Positions 51,321 to 62,277 are shown, counted from the first letter of the stretch. The stretch is 64,000 bases of DNA from Solwaraspora sp. WMMD406 (GCF_029626025.1 NZ_JARUBF010000001.1:5302001-5366000), one strand, 5' to 3'. Notes: generated by a model not told the origin, from the sequence alone. Translations and numbers: made by a program.

Positions 51321-52823
51321 TCAGCGCTCGCAGGCCGACGCGGCCAGCGGCGGCGTCGGCGGCGCGCCCACGGTCGGCAGACCCAGCAGCACACCACCAC
51401 CGGTACGGGGAGCCCGGCCGGCCTCGTAGGCGTCGCCGGCCCGGGTCCGCCGGTGGGCGACCGGCTCACCGTCGGCGTTGAGGTGATGCGGGGCGGCGTA
51501 GCTGACCACGGTCTCGACGATGTCGCCCGGCCGGATCCGCCCGGCCAGGGAACCCGCGTCGAAGTGCACCAGCCGGCCGTCGCGGGCCCGGCCGGACAGC
51601 CGACCGGTCCGGTCGTCCTTGCGGCCCTCGCCGACCGCGACCAGAACCTCGACGGTACGCCCGAGCAGCCGACGGTTCTCCGCCCAGGTGATCTCCTCCA
51701 GGCAGGCGACGAGGCGCTCGTAGCGCTCCCGCACCACCGCCTTCGGCACCTGGCCCGGCATGTCGGCCGCCGGAGTACCGGGACGCTTCGAATACTGGAA
51801 CGTGAAAGCCGACGAGAAACGAGCTGCGCGCACCACGTCCAGGGTCCGCTCGAAATCGGCATCCGTCTCGCCGGGAAAACCGACGATGATGTCGGTGGTG
51901 ATCGCCGCGTCCGGCATCGCCGCACGCACCTTGTCGATGATGCCCAGATAGCGGTCGGCCCGGTAGGAGCGGCGCATCGCGCGCAGAACGTCGTCGGATC
52001 CGGACTGCAACGGCATGTGCAGCGAATGGCAGACGTTCGGCGTCTCGGCCATCGCGGCGATCACGTCGTCGGTGAAATCCTTCGGGTGCGGGCTGGTGAA
52101 CCGGACCCGCTCCAGTCCGTCGACCGTACCGCAGGCGCGCAGCAGCTTGCCGAACGCGAACCGGTCACCGAACTCGACACCGTACGAATTGACGTTCTGG
52201 CCGAGCAGGGTCACCTCCAGCACGCCCTCGTCGACCAGTGCCCGTACCTCGGCCAGGACGTCGCCCGGCCGGCGGTCCTTCTCCCGGCCGCGCAGCGACG
52301 GCACGATACAGAAGGTGCAGGTGTTGTTGCAGCCGACCGAGATCGACACCCAGCCGGCGTAGGTCGATTCCCGGCGGGCCGGCAGCGTGGACGGGAAGAC
52401 GTCCAACGACTCCAGGATCTCCACCTCGGCTGCCGCATTGTGCCGGGCCCGGTCGAGCAGCACCGGCAACGAACCGATGTTGTGCGTGCCGAAGACGACG
52501 TCGACCCAGGGTGCCCGTTTGACGATTTCGCCACGGTCCTTCTGGGCCAGGCAACCGCCGACCGCGATCTGCATGCCCGGCTGCCGTTCCTTGACCGGAC
52601 GCAGATGGCCGAGGTTGCCGTACAGCCGGTTGTCGGCGTTCTCGCGTACGGCGCAGGTGTTGAAGACGACGACGTCCGGATCGTCGGACTCCCCCGCCCG
52701 GACGTAACCGGCCGCTTCCAACAGGCCGGAGATCCGTTCGGAGTCGTGCACGTTCATCTGGCAGCCGTAGGTGCGCACCTGATAGGTACGCGAGTGGCGG
52801 GGGTGTGCTGCGCTGGTAGTCAT
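51321..52823 (-). CDS. miaB: tRNA-2-methylthio-N6-dimethylallyladenosine synthase
   Basis: A 500-residue radical-SAM methylthiotransferase. The N-terminal UPF0004 domain carries the auxiliary-cluster cysteines ([22 protein letters not shown]); the radical-SAM motif is [12 protein letters not shown]; a TRAM domain ends the protein ([12 protein letters not shown] ... GRLVHFD). It adds the methylthio group to i6A37 made by MiaA. The ATG at 52823 (MTTSAAH) precedes the family start ([10 protein letters not shown]); the frame extends upstream but lacks homology. The C-terminal 50 residues are a Gly/Pro-rich extension. Confidence 0.95.
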   Translation of the reverse strand: MTTSAAHPRHSRTYQVRTYGCQMNVHDSERISGLLEAAGYVRAGESDDPDVVVFNTCAVRENADNRLYGNLGHLRPVKERQPGMQIAVGGCLAQKDRGEIVKRAPWVDVVFGTHNIGSLPVLLDRARHNAAAEVEILESLDVFPSTLPARRESTYAGWVSISVGCNNTCTFCIVPSLRGREKDRRPGDVLAEVRALVDEGVLEVTLLGQNVNSYGVEFGDRFAFGKLLRACGTVDGLERVRFTSPHPKDFTDDVIAAMAETPNVCHSLHMPLQSGSDDVLRAMRRSYRADRYLGIIDKVRAAMPDAAITTDIIVGFPGETDADFERTLDVVRAARFSSAFTFQYSKRPGTPAADMPGQVPKAVVRERYERLVACLEEITWAENRRLLGRTVEVLVAVGEGRKDDRTGRLSGRARDGRLVHFDAGSLAGRIRPGDIVETVVSYAAPHHLNADGEPVAHRRTRAGDAYEAGRAPRTGGGVLLGLPTVGAPPTPPLAASACER

Positions 52824-52866
52824 GACACGAGACAGCGTAACCGGCCGGCCGCGCGCGCCGTCAGGG

Positions 52867-53370
52867 TCAGGCGACCGCACGGGTCGGCCACACCGAGTCC
52901 GGCGGCCAGCGCGACGCGGCGCAGCGCGGATCGTGCCGGCAGGAGGGCTCGCCACGGCCACACAGCCGCAGGTTGGTACGGCGCTCGCCGTAGTCGGTGG
53001 GTTCGAGGTCCACATGCGCCGGGCGCACCGTGTTATCCGGGGACACCAGCAGATGGCGGCCGGGGTCGAGGGTGTCGTCCGGCATCAGGCACCGGCGCCG
53101 TACCCGGTGGGCGAACGCCGCCAGCACCTGGATCTCCGCCGGCTCGACCGGGGCAGCGTAGCAGTCGACCGTGACCGGGAAGTCGCCCGTACCCTGCCAG
53201 ACGTCGCAGAGCACCACGCCTTCGGAGAACAGTTCTCCGGCGAGTGCGCCGCCGAGGGTCGACACCGGCCGGTCGAGGATCGCCGCGAGCGTCGCTCGGA
53301 TCCGCCCGGCGGCGAGTGGTCCGTCGATGGACCAGTTCCACATCGCGGAGCGGACCGAAGCAATCGCCAT
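52867..53370 (-). CDS. Hypothetical protein upstream of miaB
   Basis: A 167-residue protein of no recognised family. From [14 protein letters not shown] it is a mixed alpha/beta sequence with [11 protein letters not shown] and [21 protein letters not shown], and a C-terminal cluster of three cysteines ([19 protein letters not shown]) that could bind a metal. Coding likelihood is supported by GC-rich third positions and position 43 bp upstream of miaB on the same strand. No good ribosome site precedes the ATG at 53370, so the start may differ. Divergent from the glu transporter operon. Confidence 0.6.
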   Translation of the reverse strand: MAIASVRSAMWNWSIDGPLAAGRIRATLAAILDRPVSTLGGALAGELFSEGVVLCDVWQGTGDFPVTVDCYAAPVEPAEIQVLAAFAHRVRRRCLMPDDTLDPGRHLLVSPDNTVRPAHVDLEPTDYGERRTNLRLCGRGEPSCRHDPRCAASRWPPDSVWPTRAVA

Positions 53371-53540
53371 ACGATCATGTTGACGCGGCGTTCGTCCCGA
53401 TGCGGCCTGTGTTATCGCTCCGTGACCATTCGAGTTGCGTTCTGACACACAGCCCCGCCTAAAGTGGCGGGACAGACGCGAGATGACCTCGACCAATCAC
53501 TGCTGCAGGGATGGTGCATGGACAGGGACGGTGCGTGCCG

Positions 53541-54287
53541 GTGACAACGAGTCAACCTCTGATCATGCTCAGTGGGGTTAACAAGTGGTTCGGCCCGCTG
53601 CACGTACTCGACGATGTCGACCTCTCGGTCGAACGCGGCGAAGTGGTGGTGGTGATCGGGCCGTCCGGCTCCGGAAAGTCCACCCTGTGCCGCGCGATCA
53701 ACCGTCTGGAACCGATCGACTCCGGCACGATCACCTTCGACGGACGGCCGTTGCCGGCCGAGGGTCGGGCCCTCGCCCGCCTGCGCAGCGAGGTCGGGAT
53801 GGTCTTCCAGTCGTTCAACCTCTTCGCCCACAAGACGATCCTGGAGAACGTGACGCTGGGGCCACGCAAGGTCCGCAAGGAGAAGGCGTCGGAGGTCCGG
53901 GACCGCGCGATGCAGCTGCTCGACCGGGTCGGCATCGCCAACCAGGCCGGCAAGTTCCCGGCCCAGCTCTCCGGCGGCCAGCAGCAGCGGGCGGCGATCG
54001 CCCGGGCCCTGGCGATGCAGCCCAAGGCGATGCTGTTCGACGAGCCGACCAGCGCGCTCGACCCGGAGATGGTCGGCGAGGTGTTGGACGTGATGACCTC
54101 GCTGGCCCGGGAGGGGATGACCATGGTCGTCGTCACCCACGAGATGGGCTTCGCCCGGCACGCCGCCAACCGGGTCATCTTCATGGCGGACGGGCAGCTG
54201 GTCGAGGACGCCCCACCGGCGGAGTTCTTCGCCAACCCGCGCAGCGACCGGGCCAAGGACTTCCTGTCCAAGATCCTCACCCACTGA
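53541..54287 (+). CDS. gluA: Glutamate-type amino-acid ABC transporter ATPase
   Basis: A protein of about 248 residues, the ATPase of a polar-amino-acid importer. Walker [11 protein letters not shown]-loop FQSFNLF, signature [15 protein letters not shown], Walker [12 protein letters not shown] and the switch His in VTHEMGF are complete. GTG at 53541 gives the conventional N-terminus ([18 protein letters not shown]); an ATG at 53511 is the alternative. It is the first gene of gluABCD and works with the lipoprotein GluB and permeases GluC/GluD at the membrane. A 170-bp divergent promoter region lies upstream. Confidence 0.93.
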   Translation: MTTSQPLIMLSGVNKWFGPLHVLDDVDLSVERGEVVVVIGPSGSGKSTLCRAINRLEPIDSGTITFDGRPLPAEGRALARLRSEVGMVFQSFNLFAHKTILENVTLGPRKVRKEKASEVRDRAMQLLDRVGIANQAGKFPAQLSGGQQQRAAIARALAMQPKAMLFDEPTSALDPEMVGEVLDVMTSLAREGMTMVVVTHEMGFARHAANRVIFMADGQLVEDAPPAEFFANPRSDRAKDFLSKILTH

Positions 54288-54402
54288 CATCGCCCACACT
54301 TCAGAGCCTCAGGTCACTGAATCCCCCGTACTCGACAGCTCATCCATCGTGGAGCCAGCCGCGATCCGGCCGGCTTCCCAACCCGAAGGAGATCACGAAA
54401 CG

Positions 54403-55287
54403 ATGCGCATCTCACGCGTGGCGGCGGTAGCCGCGGCGGCCACCTTGGCGTTGTCCATGACGGCCTGTGGTGACAACGCGGAAACCGGCGGTGAGAACCC
54501 CGACGTGGCGACCCCGAGCTTCGAGGCCGGCACCACGATGGCCGAGCTCAACGAGGCCCAGAAGATCGTCGTCGGCACGAAGTTCGACCAGCCCGGTTTC
54601 GGCAAGCAGGGGCTCGACGGCAAGCCGGTGGGCTTCGACGTCGAGATCGCCAAGCTGATCGCGGCCGAGCTGGGCATCCCGGCCGAGAACATCGAATACA
54701 TCGAGACCCCCTCGGCGGTCCGCGAAGAGGTGATCGAGCAGGACAAGGTCGACATCGTGGTGGCCACCTACACGATCAACGACAAGCGCAAGGAGCGGAT
54801 CGACTTCGCCGGGCCGTACTACGTCGCCGGACAGCACATCATGGTCCGCGCCGACGACGACTCGATCACCGGTCCGGAGTCGTTCGAGGCCGGCGACAAG
54901 AAGGTTTGCACCGCCCAGGGCACCACGCCGGCGGAGAACATCGCCCAGTATTTGGCGAACCCCGGCGAGCAGCTGGTGCTGTTCGACGTCTACCAGCGCT
55001 GCGTCGACGCGCTGCGCGGCGGCCAGGTCGACGCCGTCACCACCGACAACGTCATCCTGCTCGGCTTCATCGCCGACAACGGGGACGAGTTCAAGCTCGC
55101 TGGCGAGCAGTTCACCGAGGAGCCGTACGGCATCGGCCTGAAGAAGGGCGACGACGCCTTCCGGGACTTCATCAACGACACGTTGGAGAAGATCTACGAG
55201 GACGGCTCCTACGCCGCCGCGTGGGAATCCACCGCCGGCGAGTTCGACGACAACACGCCCGAAGGCCCGGCGGTCAACCGCTACTGA
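54403..55287 (+). CDS. gluB: Glutamate-type ABC transporter substrate-binding lipoprotein
   Basis: A 294-residue lipoprotein. AAGGAG precedes the ATG at 54403 by 11 bases. The leader ends at the lipobox LSMTAC. The solute-binding domain (family 3) shows KIVVGTKFDQPGFG, VGFDVEIAKLIAAELGI, VDIVVATYTINDKRKERIDF and TEEPYGIGLKKGD, where the acidic and basic residues bind the amino acid head group. The 115-bp gap after gluA is typical of this operon. Glutamate specificity is inferred from gene order. Confidence 0.92.
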   Translation: MRISRVAAVAAAATLALSMTACGDNAETGGENPDVATPSFEAGTTMAELNEAQKIVVGTKFDQPGFGKQGLDGKPVGFDVEIAKLIAAELGIPAENIEYIETPSAVREEVIEQDKVDIVVATYTINDKRKERIDFAGPYYVAGQHIMVRADDDSITGPESFEAGDKKVCTAQGTTPAENIAQYLANPGEQLVLFDVYQRCVDALRGGQVDAVTTDNVILLGFIADNGDEFKLAGEQFTEEPYGIGLKKGDDAFRDFINDTLEKIYEDGSYAAAWESTAGEFDDNTPEGPAVNRY

Positions 55288-55400
55288 CCGTCCCGGCCGT
55301 ACCTGAACGTCGTGTGGCCGGTCCGGGTCGTCCGCGACCCGGACCGGCACCTGAACTCCCGGCTGCTCGTCCGGGCGGGTGAAGCGGAGAGAGGTCCCGT

Positions 55401-56108
55401 GTGAGAGTCCTCGTCGACTACTTCGACGTCTTCGTCGGAGGCTTCTGGCTCACCCTGCAGCTCTGCGTCCTCGCCGCGACCGGTGCCCTGCTGATCGGCA
55501 CGTTCGTCGCGGTTCTGCGGATCTCGCCGGTGCCGCCGCTACGCTGGCTCGGCTCGGCCTACGTCACGATCTTCCGCAACGTCCCGCTGACCATCGTGAT
55601 GTTCTTCTCCGCGTTCGGGCTGCCGGCGCTCGGTTCGAACGCCGACTTCCTGCGCATCCCGGGACTGTCGATCATCTTCTCCCGGCTCGGGATCGACCTG
55701 CCGTACTTCCGGTTCGCGGTCCTCGCCCTCAGCGTCTACACCGGAGCGTTCGTCTGCGAGGCGATCCGCAGCGGGATCAACGCCGTGCCGCCGGGGCAGG
55801 CCGAAGCGGCCCGCGCGATCGGGTTGACCTTCACCCAGAATCTGCGGCACGTCGTTCTGCCGCAGGCATGGAAGGCCGCGATCGTCCCGTTGGGCAGCGT
55901 GATCATCGCGATGATCAAGAACTCGGCGCTGGCCGGCTTCTTCGGCGTGGTGGGTGACCTGTCCAACTCGGCGCAGAGCCTGACCAGTTCCGGCGGTGAG
56001 CCGATCATCCCGGTGTTCATCGGCATCTCGATCGGCTTCCTGATCATGACGGTGCCGCTGGGCGTCCTGCTCGACCGGATCGAGAGCCGCCGGGCGGTGG
56101 CCAGGTGA
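55401..56108 (+). CDS. gluC: Glutamate-type ABC transporter permease
   Basis: A 235-residue inner-membrane permease with five membrane helices. The family signature reads TGAFVCEAIRSGINAVPPGQAEAARAIGLTF (EAA loop) near residue 115, and IFRNVPLTIVMFF lies ahead of it. GTG at 55401 follows GAGAGAGG. It pairs with GluD to form the channel. The stop TGA is followed at once by the start of the 57-bp repeat array. Confidence 0.92.
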   Translation: MRVLVDYFDVFVGGFWLTLQLCVLAATGALLIGTFVAVLRISPVPPLRWLGSAYVTIFRNVPLTIVMFFSAFGLPALGSNADFLRIPGLSIIFSRLGIDLPYFRFAVLALSVYTGAFVCEAIRSGINAVPPGQAEAARAIGLTFTQNLRHVVLPQAWKAAIVPLGSVIIAMIKNSALAGFFGVVGDLSNSAQSLTSSGGEPIIPVFIGISIGFLIMTVPLGVLLDRIESRRAVAR

Positions 56109-56449
56109 TGGCATGTGAGCTTGCGAGCCCCGCAGCCGCGAACGAAGAGGTGACACCCGTGAGCGCGAGGAGTGAGCTTGCGAGCCCCGCAGCCGCGAAC
56201 GAAGAGGTGACACCCGTGAGCGCGAGGAGTGAGCTTGCGAGCCCCGCAGCCGCGAACGAAGAGGTGACACCCGTGAGCGCGAGGAGTGAGCTTGCGAGCC
56301 CCGCAGCCGCGAACGAAGAGGTGACACCCGTGAGCGCGAGGAGTGAGCTTGCGAGCCCCGCAGCCGCGAACGAAGAGGTGACACCCGTGAGCGCGAGGAG
56401 TGAGCTTGCGAGCCCCGCAGCCGCGAACGAAGAGGTAGTCGACCAATGA
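56105..56449 (+). repeat. 57-bp tandem repeat array (five copies plus 38 bp) between gluC and gluD
   Basis: Copies start at 56116, 56173, 56230, 56287, 56344 and 56401 (partial to 56438) and are essentially identical. As 57 is divisible by three, a frame from 56105/56108 to 56449 stays open: 113 residues dominated by a 19-residue unit (ASPAAANEEVTPVSARSEL). Its start overlaps the gluC stop and its stop overlaps the gluD ATG (ATGA). Each copy also carries AAGAGGTGA ahead of a GTG, and the last copy supplies the gluD ribosome site. Whether the peptide is made is unknown. Confidence 0.9.
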
Positions 56450-57426
56450 GTCAGCAGAGCGTGTTGTACGACGCGCCCGGCCCCCGGGCTCGCCTGGTGA
56501 CCCTGATCGCCAGCGTGCTGTCCGCGATCGCCGCCGCGATCGGGGTGTACTTCCTCGTCTACCGGCCGCTCGCCGCCCGGGACCAGTTCACGATGGAGAA
56601 GTGGGGTCCGCTGATCGACCCCGGCAACGAGGTCTTCCACTTGGTGTGGGCGCGACTCGGCGAGGGCTTCCGGGCCACGTTGATCGCCGCCGGCCTGGCG
56701 ATCGTGTCGTCCTTGGTGCTCGGCACGGCGCTGGCGGTCGTGCGGATCCAGCTCAAGGCGCTGATGCGTCGCCGGTTCACCAACCTGGCCACGCCAGCGG
56801 CGATGGCGCTGCGGGTCGGCAGTTGGACGCTCAACGCGGTCAGCCGCTTCTGCGTCGAGGTGTTCCGCGGGTTGCCGGTGGTCATCACGATCTTCTTCGT
56901 GGCTCGCGGGCTGCCCGAGTTCGGCATCGATCTGGGTACCGCGCTGTGGTACCTGGTCATCGGGCTCACGATCTACAACATGGTCGTCATCGGCGAGATC
57001 CTGCGGTCCGGGATGGAGGGACTGCCGTCCGGGCAGCGGGAAGCCGCCGCCGCGATCGGCCTGTCGTCGTTCCAGACCACCCGGATGATCCTGCTCCCCC
57101 AGGCCTTCCGGATCATGCTGCCGTCGCTGATCAGCCAGCTGATCGTCGTGCTGAAGGACACCTCGCTCGGCTTCATCATCAGCTACCAGGAGACCCTGCG
57201 GATCAGCACGTTCCTCATCCAGAACCTGGACAACCCGATCCAGGTGTACGCCGTCGTCGGCGCGATCTTCATCGCGATCAACTACACCTTGTCGAAGGTG
57301 GCGGAGCTGGTGCAACGGACGCTGGCGCGCGGTCGGCGCACCGCCGACGCGACGGCGCCGACCCCGCCGCCGTCCACCCTGGCCGCCCAGCAGCCAGGAG
57401 CCGGCTCGACCCCGGGCGCCGCCTGA
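56446..57426 (+). CDS. gluD: Glutamate-type ABC transporter permease
   Basis: A 326-residue permease. It has a long cytoplasmic/periplasmic N-terminal part with one extra helix (about 17-42), then the permease domain with FRGLPVVITIFF and YNMVVIGEILRSGMEGLPSGQREAAAAIGLSS (EAA loop). The C-terminal 40 residues are Pro/Ala-rich. It completes the gluABCD importer. The ATG overlaps the stop of the repeat-encoded frame; AAGAGG of the last repeat copy is its ribosome site. A 28-bp gap leads to the convergent rny gene. Confidence 0.92.
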   Translation: MSQQSVLYDAPGPRARLVTLIASVLSAIAAAIGVYFLVYRPLAARDQFTMEKWGPLIDPGNEVFHLVWARLGEGFRATLIAAGLAIVSSLVLGTALAVVRIQLKALMRRRFTNLATPAAMALRVGSWTLNAVSRFCVEVFRGLPVVITIFFVARGLPEFGIDLGTALWYLVIGLTIYNMVVIGEILRSGMEGLPSGQREAAAAIGLSSFQTTRMILLPQAFRIMLPSLISQLIVVLKDTSLGFIISYQETLRISTFLIQNLDNPIQVYAVVGAIFIAINYTLSKVAELVQRTLARGRRTADATAPTPPPSTLAAQQPGAGSTPGAA

Positions 57427-57454
57427 CTCTCCGTCCGGCCCGCGCTTGTCGGGT

Positions 57455-59236
57455 TCAACGGGCGATCTCGGTGACCCGGGACTCGCGGACGACCGTCACC
57501 CGGATCTGGCCGGGATAGGTGAGTTCTTCCTCGATCTGCTTGGCCACGTCCCGAGCCAGCACCGCCGCGCCGATGTCGTCGACGTCGTCAGGCTTGACCA
57601 TGACCCGGATCTCCCGACCGGCCTGCATGGCGAAGACCTTCTCGACCCCGAGCTTGCCGGCGGCGATCTCCTCGATGCGTTCGAGCCGCTTGACGTACGC
57701 CTCCAGGCTTTCCCGGCGGGCCCCCGGCCGACCGCCGGAGCAGGCGTCGGAGGCCTGGGTCAACACCGCTTCGACGGTCTGCGGCGCGACCTCGTTGTGG
57801 TGGGCTTCGATCGCGTGCACCACGTCTTCGGATTCGCCATACTTGCGGGCGACGTCGGCGCCGATCAGCGCGTGGCTGCCCTCCACCTCGTGGGTGAGTG
57901 CCTTGCCGATGTCGTGCAGGAACGCGCACCGCTTGATCAGCGGCACGTCGAGGCGCAGTTCGGCGGCCATCACGCCGGCGATGTGCGCGGTCTCGACCAG
58001 GTGTTTGAGCACGTTCTGCCCGTACGAGGTCCGGTAGCGCAGCCGGCCGAGGAGGGTGGTCAGCTCCGGGTGGATCTCGGTGATCCCGACGTCGACGAGA
58101 GCGTCCTCGGCCGCGCGCTGGCACAGCTGCTCGACCTCTTGTTTGGCGGTTTCGAACACCTCTTCGATCCGGTGCGGGTGGATCCGACCGTCGAGGACCA
58201 GCTTCTCCAGGGTCAGCCGGCCGATCTCCCGGCGTACCGGGTCGAAGCAGGACAGCAGCACCGCCTCGGGGGTGTCGTCGATGATCAGGTTCACCCCGGT
58301 GACCGATTCGAAGGCCCGGATGTTACGGCCTTCGCGGCCGATGATCCGGCCCTTCATCTCGTCGCCGGGCAGGTGCAGGACACTGACCACGCTCTCGGCG
58401 GTCTGCTCGCTGGCCACCCGTTGGATGGCGTCGACCACGATGTGCCGGGCCCGCTGGTCGGCGGTGTTGCGGGCGTCGGCCTCGATGTCCCGGACGAGGA
58501 TCGCCGCTTCCCGCTTGGCCTGGCCCTCGATCGCCTCGACGAGTTCGCCACGGGCCGCTTCGGCGGTCAGACCGGCCACCCGTTCCAGTTCGCGGAGCCA
58601 GCGGTCCTCCGCCTCGACCAGGTCGGCTTCCCGGGCAGCCAGTGCCGCTTTGCGTTCGGCGAGTTCGGCGGCGGTCGCGCTCAGGCGACGGTCGCGCTCG
58701 GCGACCCGGTCGGCCTCTTCGGCGTGTTGGCGTTCCCGCTCGTCCATCCGCTGGCCGCGTCGGTCGAGTTCGACGGACTGTTCCTTGACGGTACGGGAGA
58801 GCATGGCGATCTCCCGTTCACCGCTGCGCCGGGCTGCCGCCCGTACCTGCTCGGCTTCGGCCTCGGCCTGGCGGTGTGCGCGTTCCAGGATGGTGTCGGC
58901 TTCGGCGCGGGCCGCGTCGAGTACCCGGCGGGCCTCCGCGCGGGCCGCGCTGGCCTCGGCCTTGGCCGCCGCCGCGTCGGTACGGGCGGCAGCGGCGGCG
59001 GCTTTGGCCTGCTCGACGGCGGACGAGGCCTCGTCGGCCGCGGTGCGCAACGCGGCCAGGGACTGTTCCTGACGGTCGCGGGCGGCGACGAAGGCGGGGT
59101 CCTCCTCGGTGGGCACCGGTGTGGACGCGGGAACGGTGAGCTGCCGTAACGTGCGGGCGCCGAACACGAGTCCGGCCAGTACGGCCGCTGCGAGGACCAC
59201 GATCGCGGCGAGCAGTCCCCATTCCAGGCCAGTCAT
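57455..59236 (-). CDS. rny: Ribonuclease Y
   Basis: A 593-residue membrane-anchored endoribonuclease starting mRNA decay. One N-terminal membrane helix (LEWGLLAAIVVLAAAVLAGLVFG), a long Ala/Glu/Arg-rich coiled coil (about 60-265), a KH domain (GRIIGREGRNIRAFE) and an HD domain (HDIGKALTHE, then AHHNE) appear in order. ATG at 59236 (MTGLEW) gives the canonical N-terminus; the upstream frame is open but unrelated. The recA-recX-rny order is usual in actinobacteria. A 497-bp gap upstream probably contains its own promoter. Confidence 0.94.
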   Translation of the reverse strand: MTGLEWGLLAAIVVLAAAVLAGLVFGARTLRQLTVPASTPVPTEEDPAFVAARDRQEQSLAALRTAADEASSAVEQAKAAAAAARTDAAAAKAEASAARAEARRVLDAARAEADTILERAHRQAEAEAEQVRAAARRSGEREIAMLSRTVKEQSVELDRRGQRMDERERQHAEEADRVAERDRRLSATAAELAERKAALAAREADLVEAEDRWLRELERVAGLTAEAARGELVEAIEGQAKREAAILVRDIEADARNTADQRARHIVVDAIQRVASEQTAESVVSVLHLPGDEMKGRIIGREGRNIRAFESVTGVNLIIDDTPEAVLLSCFDPVRREIGRLTLEKLVLDGRIHPHRIEEVFETAKQEVEQLCQRAAEDALVDVGITEIHPELTTLLGRLRYRTSYGQNVLKHLVETAHIAGVMAAELRLDVPLIKRCAFLHDIGKALTHEVEGSHALIGADVARKYGESEDVVHAIEAHHNEVAPQTVEAVLTQASDACSGGRPGARRESLEAYVKRLERIEEIAAGKLGVEKVFAMQAGREIRVMVKPDDVDDIGAAVLARDVAKQIEEELTYPGQIRVTVVRESRVTEIAR

Positions 59237-59733
59237 GCCGACACCCGGGGCGTACCCAGCCCACCGTGTCCCGCCGACTTCCTGCGCTGCGCCACGACCG
59301 CCTCCAGTCCGCCGTCGACCGTCCGGAGGCCCGTCGCTCCGGTCCGGTCGCGGCTGTTGGAACACCCGACCGTGGCAGCTGACCATTGATCAGACAGCAC
59401 CGACTCGGTGCTGCGCGCCCAACGCCCGGTAAGGCCGCCGGAGGTGCCGTCGTGACCGGACCGGCCTGTCCGGTAACGACGTATCTGACTACTGAGCTGC
59501 TGCGAAGTGATGCCGTACTGTTATGCGATCTATGTTGTGCGGTTAGCCTGCGACGGATCGGTTGTTCGTCTGTAACGCGAGGCTAGGTCGCGAGGGGCCA
59601 TTCGGTCAAGAACTCATGATCGAGCGACTAGCCCAACGTAGGGCAGCTGAACGCTCACAGGCAGCTTACTTCGCTCAGGATGTCCAGGGATGAGTCGGAA
59701 AAATGGCACACCAGGCGGACGACTGTCGTCCCG
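59237..59733. other. recX-rny intergenic region
   Basis: No gene is convincing. Short open frames have no ribosome site or family resemblance. A part around 59500-59560 is AT-richer (CTGTTATGCGATCTATG) and may hold the rny promoter. A small inverted repeat ACCGGA...TCCGGT is at about 59456. Confidence 0.45.
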
Positions 59734-60462
59734 TCAGGTGGACCAGTCGGTTCCAACATCCGGGTCCGGCGCGGCATCGATCATCGCGTCGGCGTCCACC
59801 GAGGCGGTGAAATCGGCCGCCTCGGCGCTCTGGGCGGCGAGCGCCGCCCGTACCACCGGCACCGCGACGCCGGCGGAGTAGCCCTTGCGGGCCAACATCC
59901 CGACCAGCCGGCGGAAGACCGCGACCGGCGGCCCGTGGATGGTCCGAAGCTTGCGGTCGACCAGCTCACGTGCGGTGGATTGTTCGGTGGCCTCGTCGAG
60001 CCCGTCCAGGGCCTCGCGGGCGGTCTCCGGGTCGACCCCCCGTTGTCGCAGTTCGACGGCGAGGCTACGGCGGGCGAGACCACGTCCGTGATGACGGCTG
60101 GTCACCCAGGCGCTGGCGAACGCGGCGTCGTCGATCATCCCGACCTCGTCGTAGCGCTGAAGGACCGACTGCGCGACGTCGTCGGAGATGCCCCGCCGCC
60201 GCAGGACGGTAGCGAGCTCGGCGCGGGTGCGGGGGCGGGCCGCGAGCTGCCGCAGGCAGATGTCACGAGCCCGCTGCGCCTCGTCGACCGGTGGCGACTC
60301 GCGGGCCGGCACCGGGGTCGCTCGCCCGTCGGTCGATCCGCCGTTGGGCGCGCCGGCCGGGCCGCCCGCCGACGCGCTGTCGTCCGTGCGAGTGGCGCGC
60401 GGGCGGGGCGGTGCAGCGTCCCAGCCCCGCCCGGTCCGCGCGCCGCGCCGCCGTCCGGCCAC
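59734..60462 (-). CDS. recX: Regulatory protein RecX
   Basis: A 242-residue RecA modulator. GTG at 60462 (VAGRRRG) has GGGGGA upstream; longer frames give arginine-rich junk. After a variable basic N-terminus of about 75 residues come three RecX helical modules: AQRARDICLRQLAARPRTRAELATVL, DDAAFASAWVTSRHHGRGLARRSLAVELRQRGV, and the C-terminal VFRRLVGMLARKGYS. RecX binds RecA filaments and limits recombinase activity. It follows recA by 145 bp and is probably read through from the SOS-controlled recA promoter. Confidence 0.93.
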   Translation of the reverse strand: MAGRRRGARTGRGWDAAPPRPRATRTDDSASAGGPAGAPNGGSTDGRATPVPARESPPVDEAQRARDICLRQLAARPRTRAELATVLRRRGISDDVAQSVLQRYDEVGMIDDAAFASAWVTSRHHGRGLARRSLAVELRQRGVDPETAREALDGLDEATEQSTARELVDRKLRTIHGPPVAVFRRLVGMLARKGYSAGVAVPVVRAALAAQSAEAADFTASVDADAMIDAAPDPDVGTDWST

Positions 60463-60607
60463 GTGATCGTCCCCCTGCGTGTGTCGTCTCGCCTCGTCAC
60501 CTGGGTCGCCCGGGCGACGCCAATGGCGCGGGTGATCAGCCGCACCGCTTCGCCGCCGCCATCGTCGGCACCCGGGCGAACAGTTCGCCGGGCCCGCCGA
60601 CGTGCGG

Positions 60608-61654
<1,047 letters not shown>

Positions 61655-62076
61655 TGCTGCCACCCCTACGTTCGCCGACTTCCCTGGCGTCTTGGCTGAG
61701 CTTCTCGTCACGCGGAACACGCTAGGCGCTGGGTCCGACAGAAAACAGCCGACTGGCCGCAGCCTGTGGACGAGCTCCACGCTGTGGACAATAGCCGAAC
61801 AGGTGTACGACTGGGGGGATCGACACGCCAGGAAGTATCTCAGCTGCCCAGGGCGGCCAAATCAGCAGCTCAGCGCAGCCAGGCTCACACGGTGGGCAAC
61901 AGCCGACGACCAAAAGTCGCCATGCCGACACCGAGCGTCGACGACGTACGGGAATCGCGATTCGGACGAACACCGCCGGCATTTACTCGCCGAACCGCAG
62001 CACCGTCACATAAGGCAATCGATCCGTCACCGAACTTGCCGATCGAGGCCTGGCGGGATGGCAGCAGCACCGGTCG
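61655..62076. other. recA upstream control region
   Basis: It is gene-free apart from weak open frames. It contains the SOS-like box at 61795 and two DnaA-box-like sites: TGTGGACGA (61765-61773) and TGTGGACAA (61783-61791), the latter an exact reverse complement of TTGTCCACA. The DUF3046 gene upstream on the same strand ends at 62077. Confidence 0.55.
61795..61810. promoter_or_regulatory. LexA (SOS)-like box upstream of recA
   Basis: CCGAAC-AGGT-GTACGA matches TCGAAC-N4-GTTCGA at 10 of 12 positions, 141 bp upstream of the recA start. Its right half-site GTACGA is the same variant as in the lexA box. Confidence 0.7.
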
Positions 62077-62277
62077 TCAGCGCAATCGGGACGGCACCCG
62101 ATCGGGGTAGGCGGCACAGATCGCGCGCCACACCACCACCGTCTCCTCACCGGCCGACAGCGCCTGGGTGACGGTCCGCCCACCCAACTCGGCCAACACC
62201 TGATCAGCGGCGATGCTGTGGGCGTACGCCGTACCGAAAACCTCTTCCAGACGGGTCCAGAAGTCCGTCAACCGCAT
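62077..62277 (-). CDS. DUF3046 small protein
   Basis: A 66-residue protein beginning MRLTDFWTRLEEVFGTAYAH and ending YPDRVPSRLR, a complete match in size and layout to DUF3046. These proteins lie directly upstream of recA in many actinobacteria. The function is unknown. It is probably helical and cytoplasmic. The ATG at 62277 is the family start; the longer frame upstream is translated repeat DNA (RWE repeats) and should be ignored. Confidence 0.9.
   Translation of the reverse strand: MRLTDFWTRLEEVFGTAYAHSIAADQVLAELGGRTVTQALSAGEETVVVWRAICAAYPDRVPSRLR

Noticed and set aside
56044-57315. Long minus-strand open frames through the 57-bp array
   Set aside because: The repeat length keeps every frame open; codon use outside the array is that of an antisense shadow of gluD.
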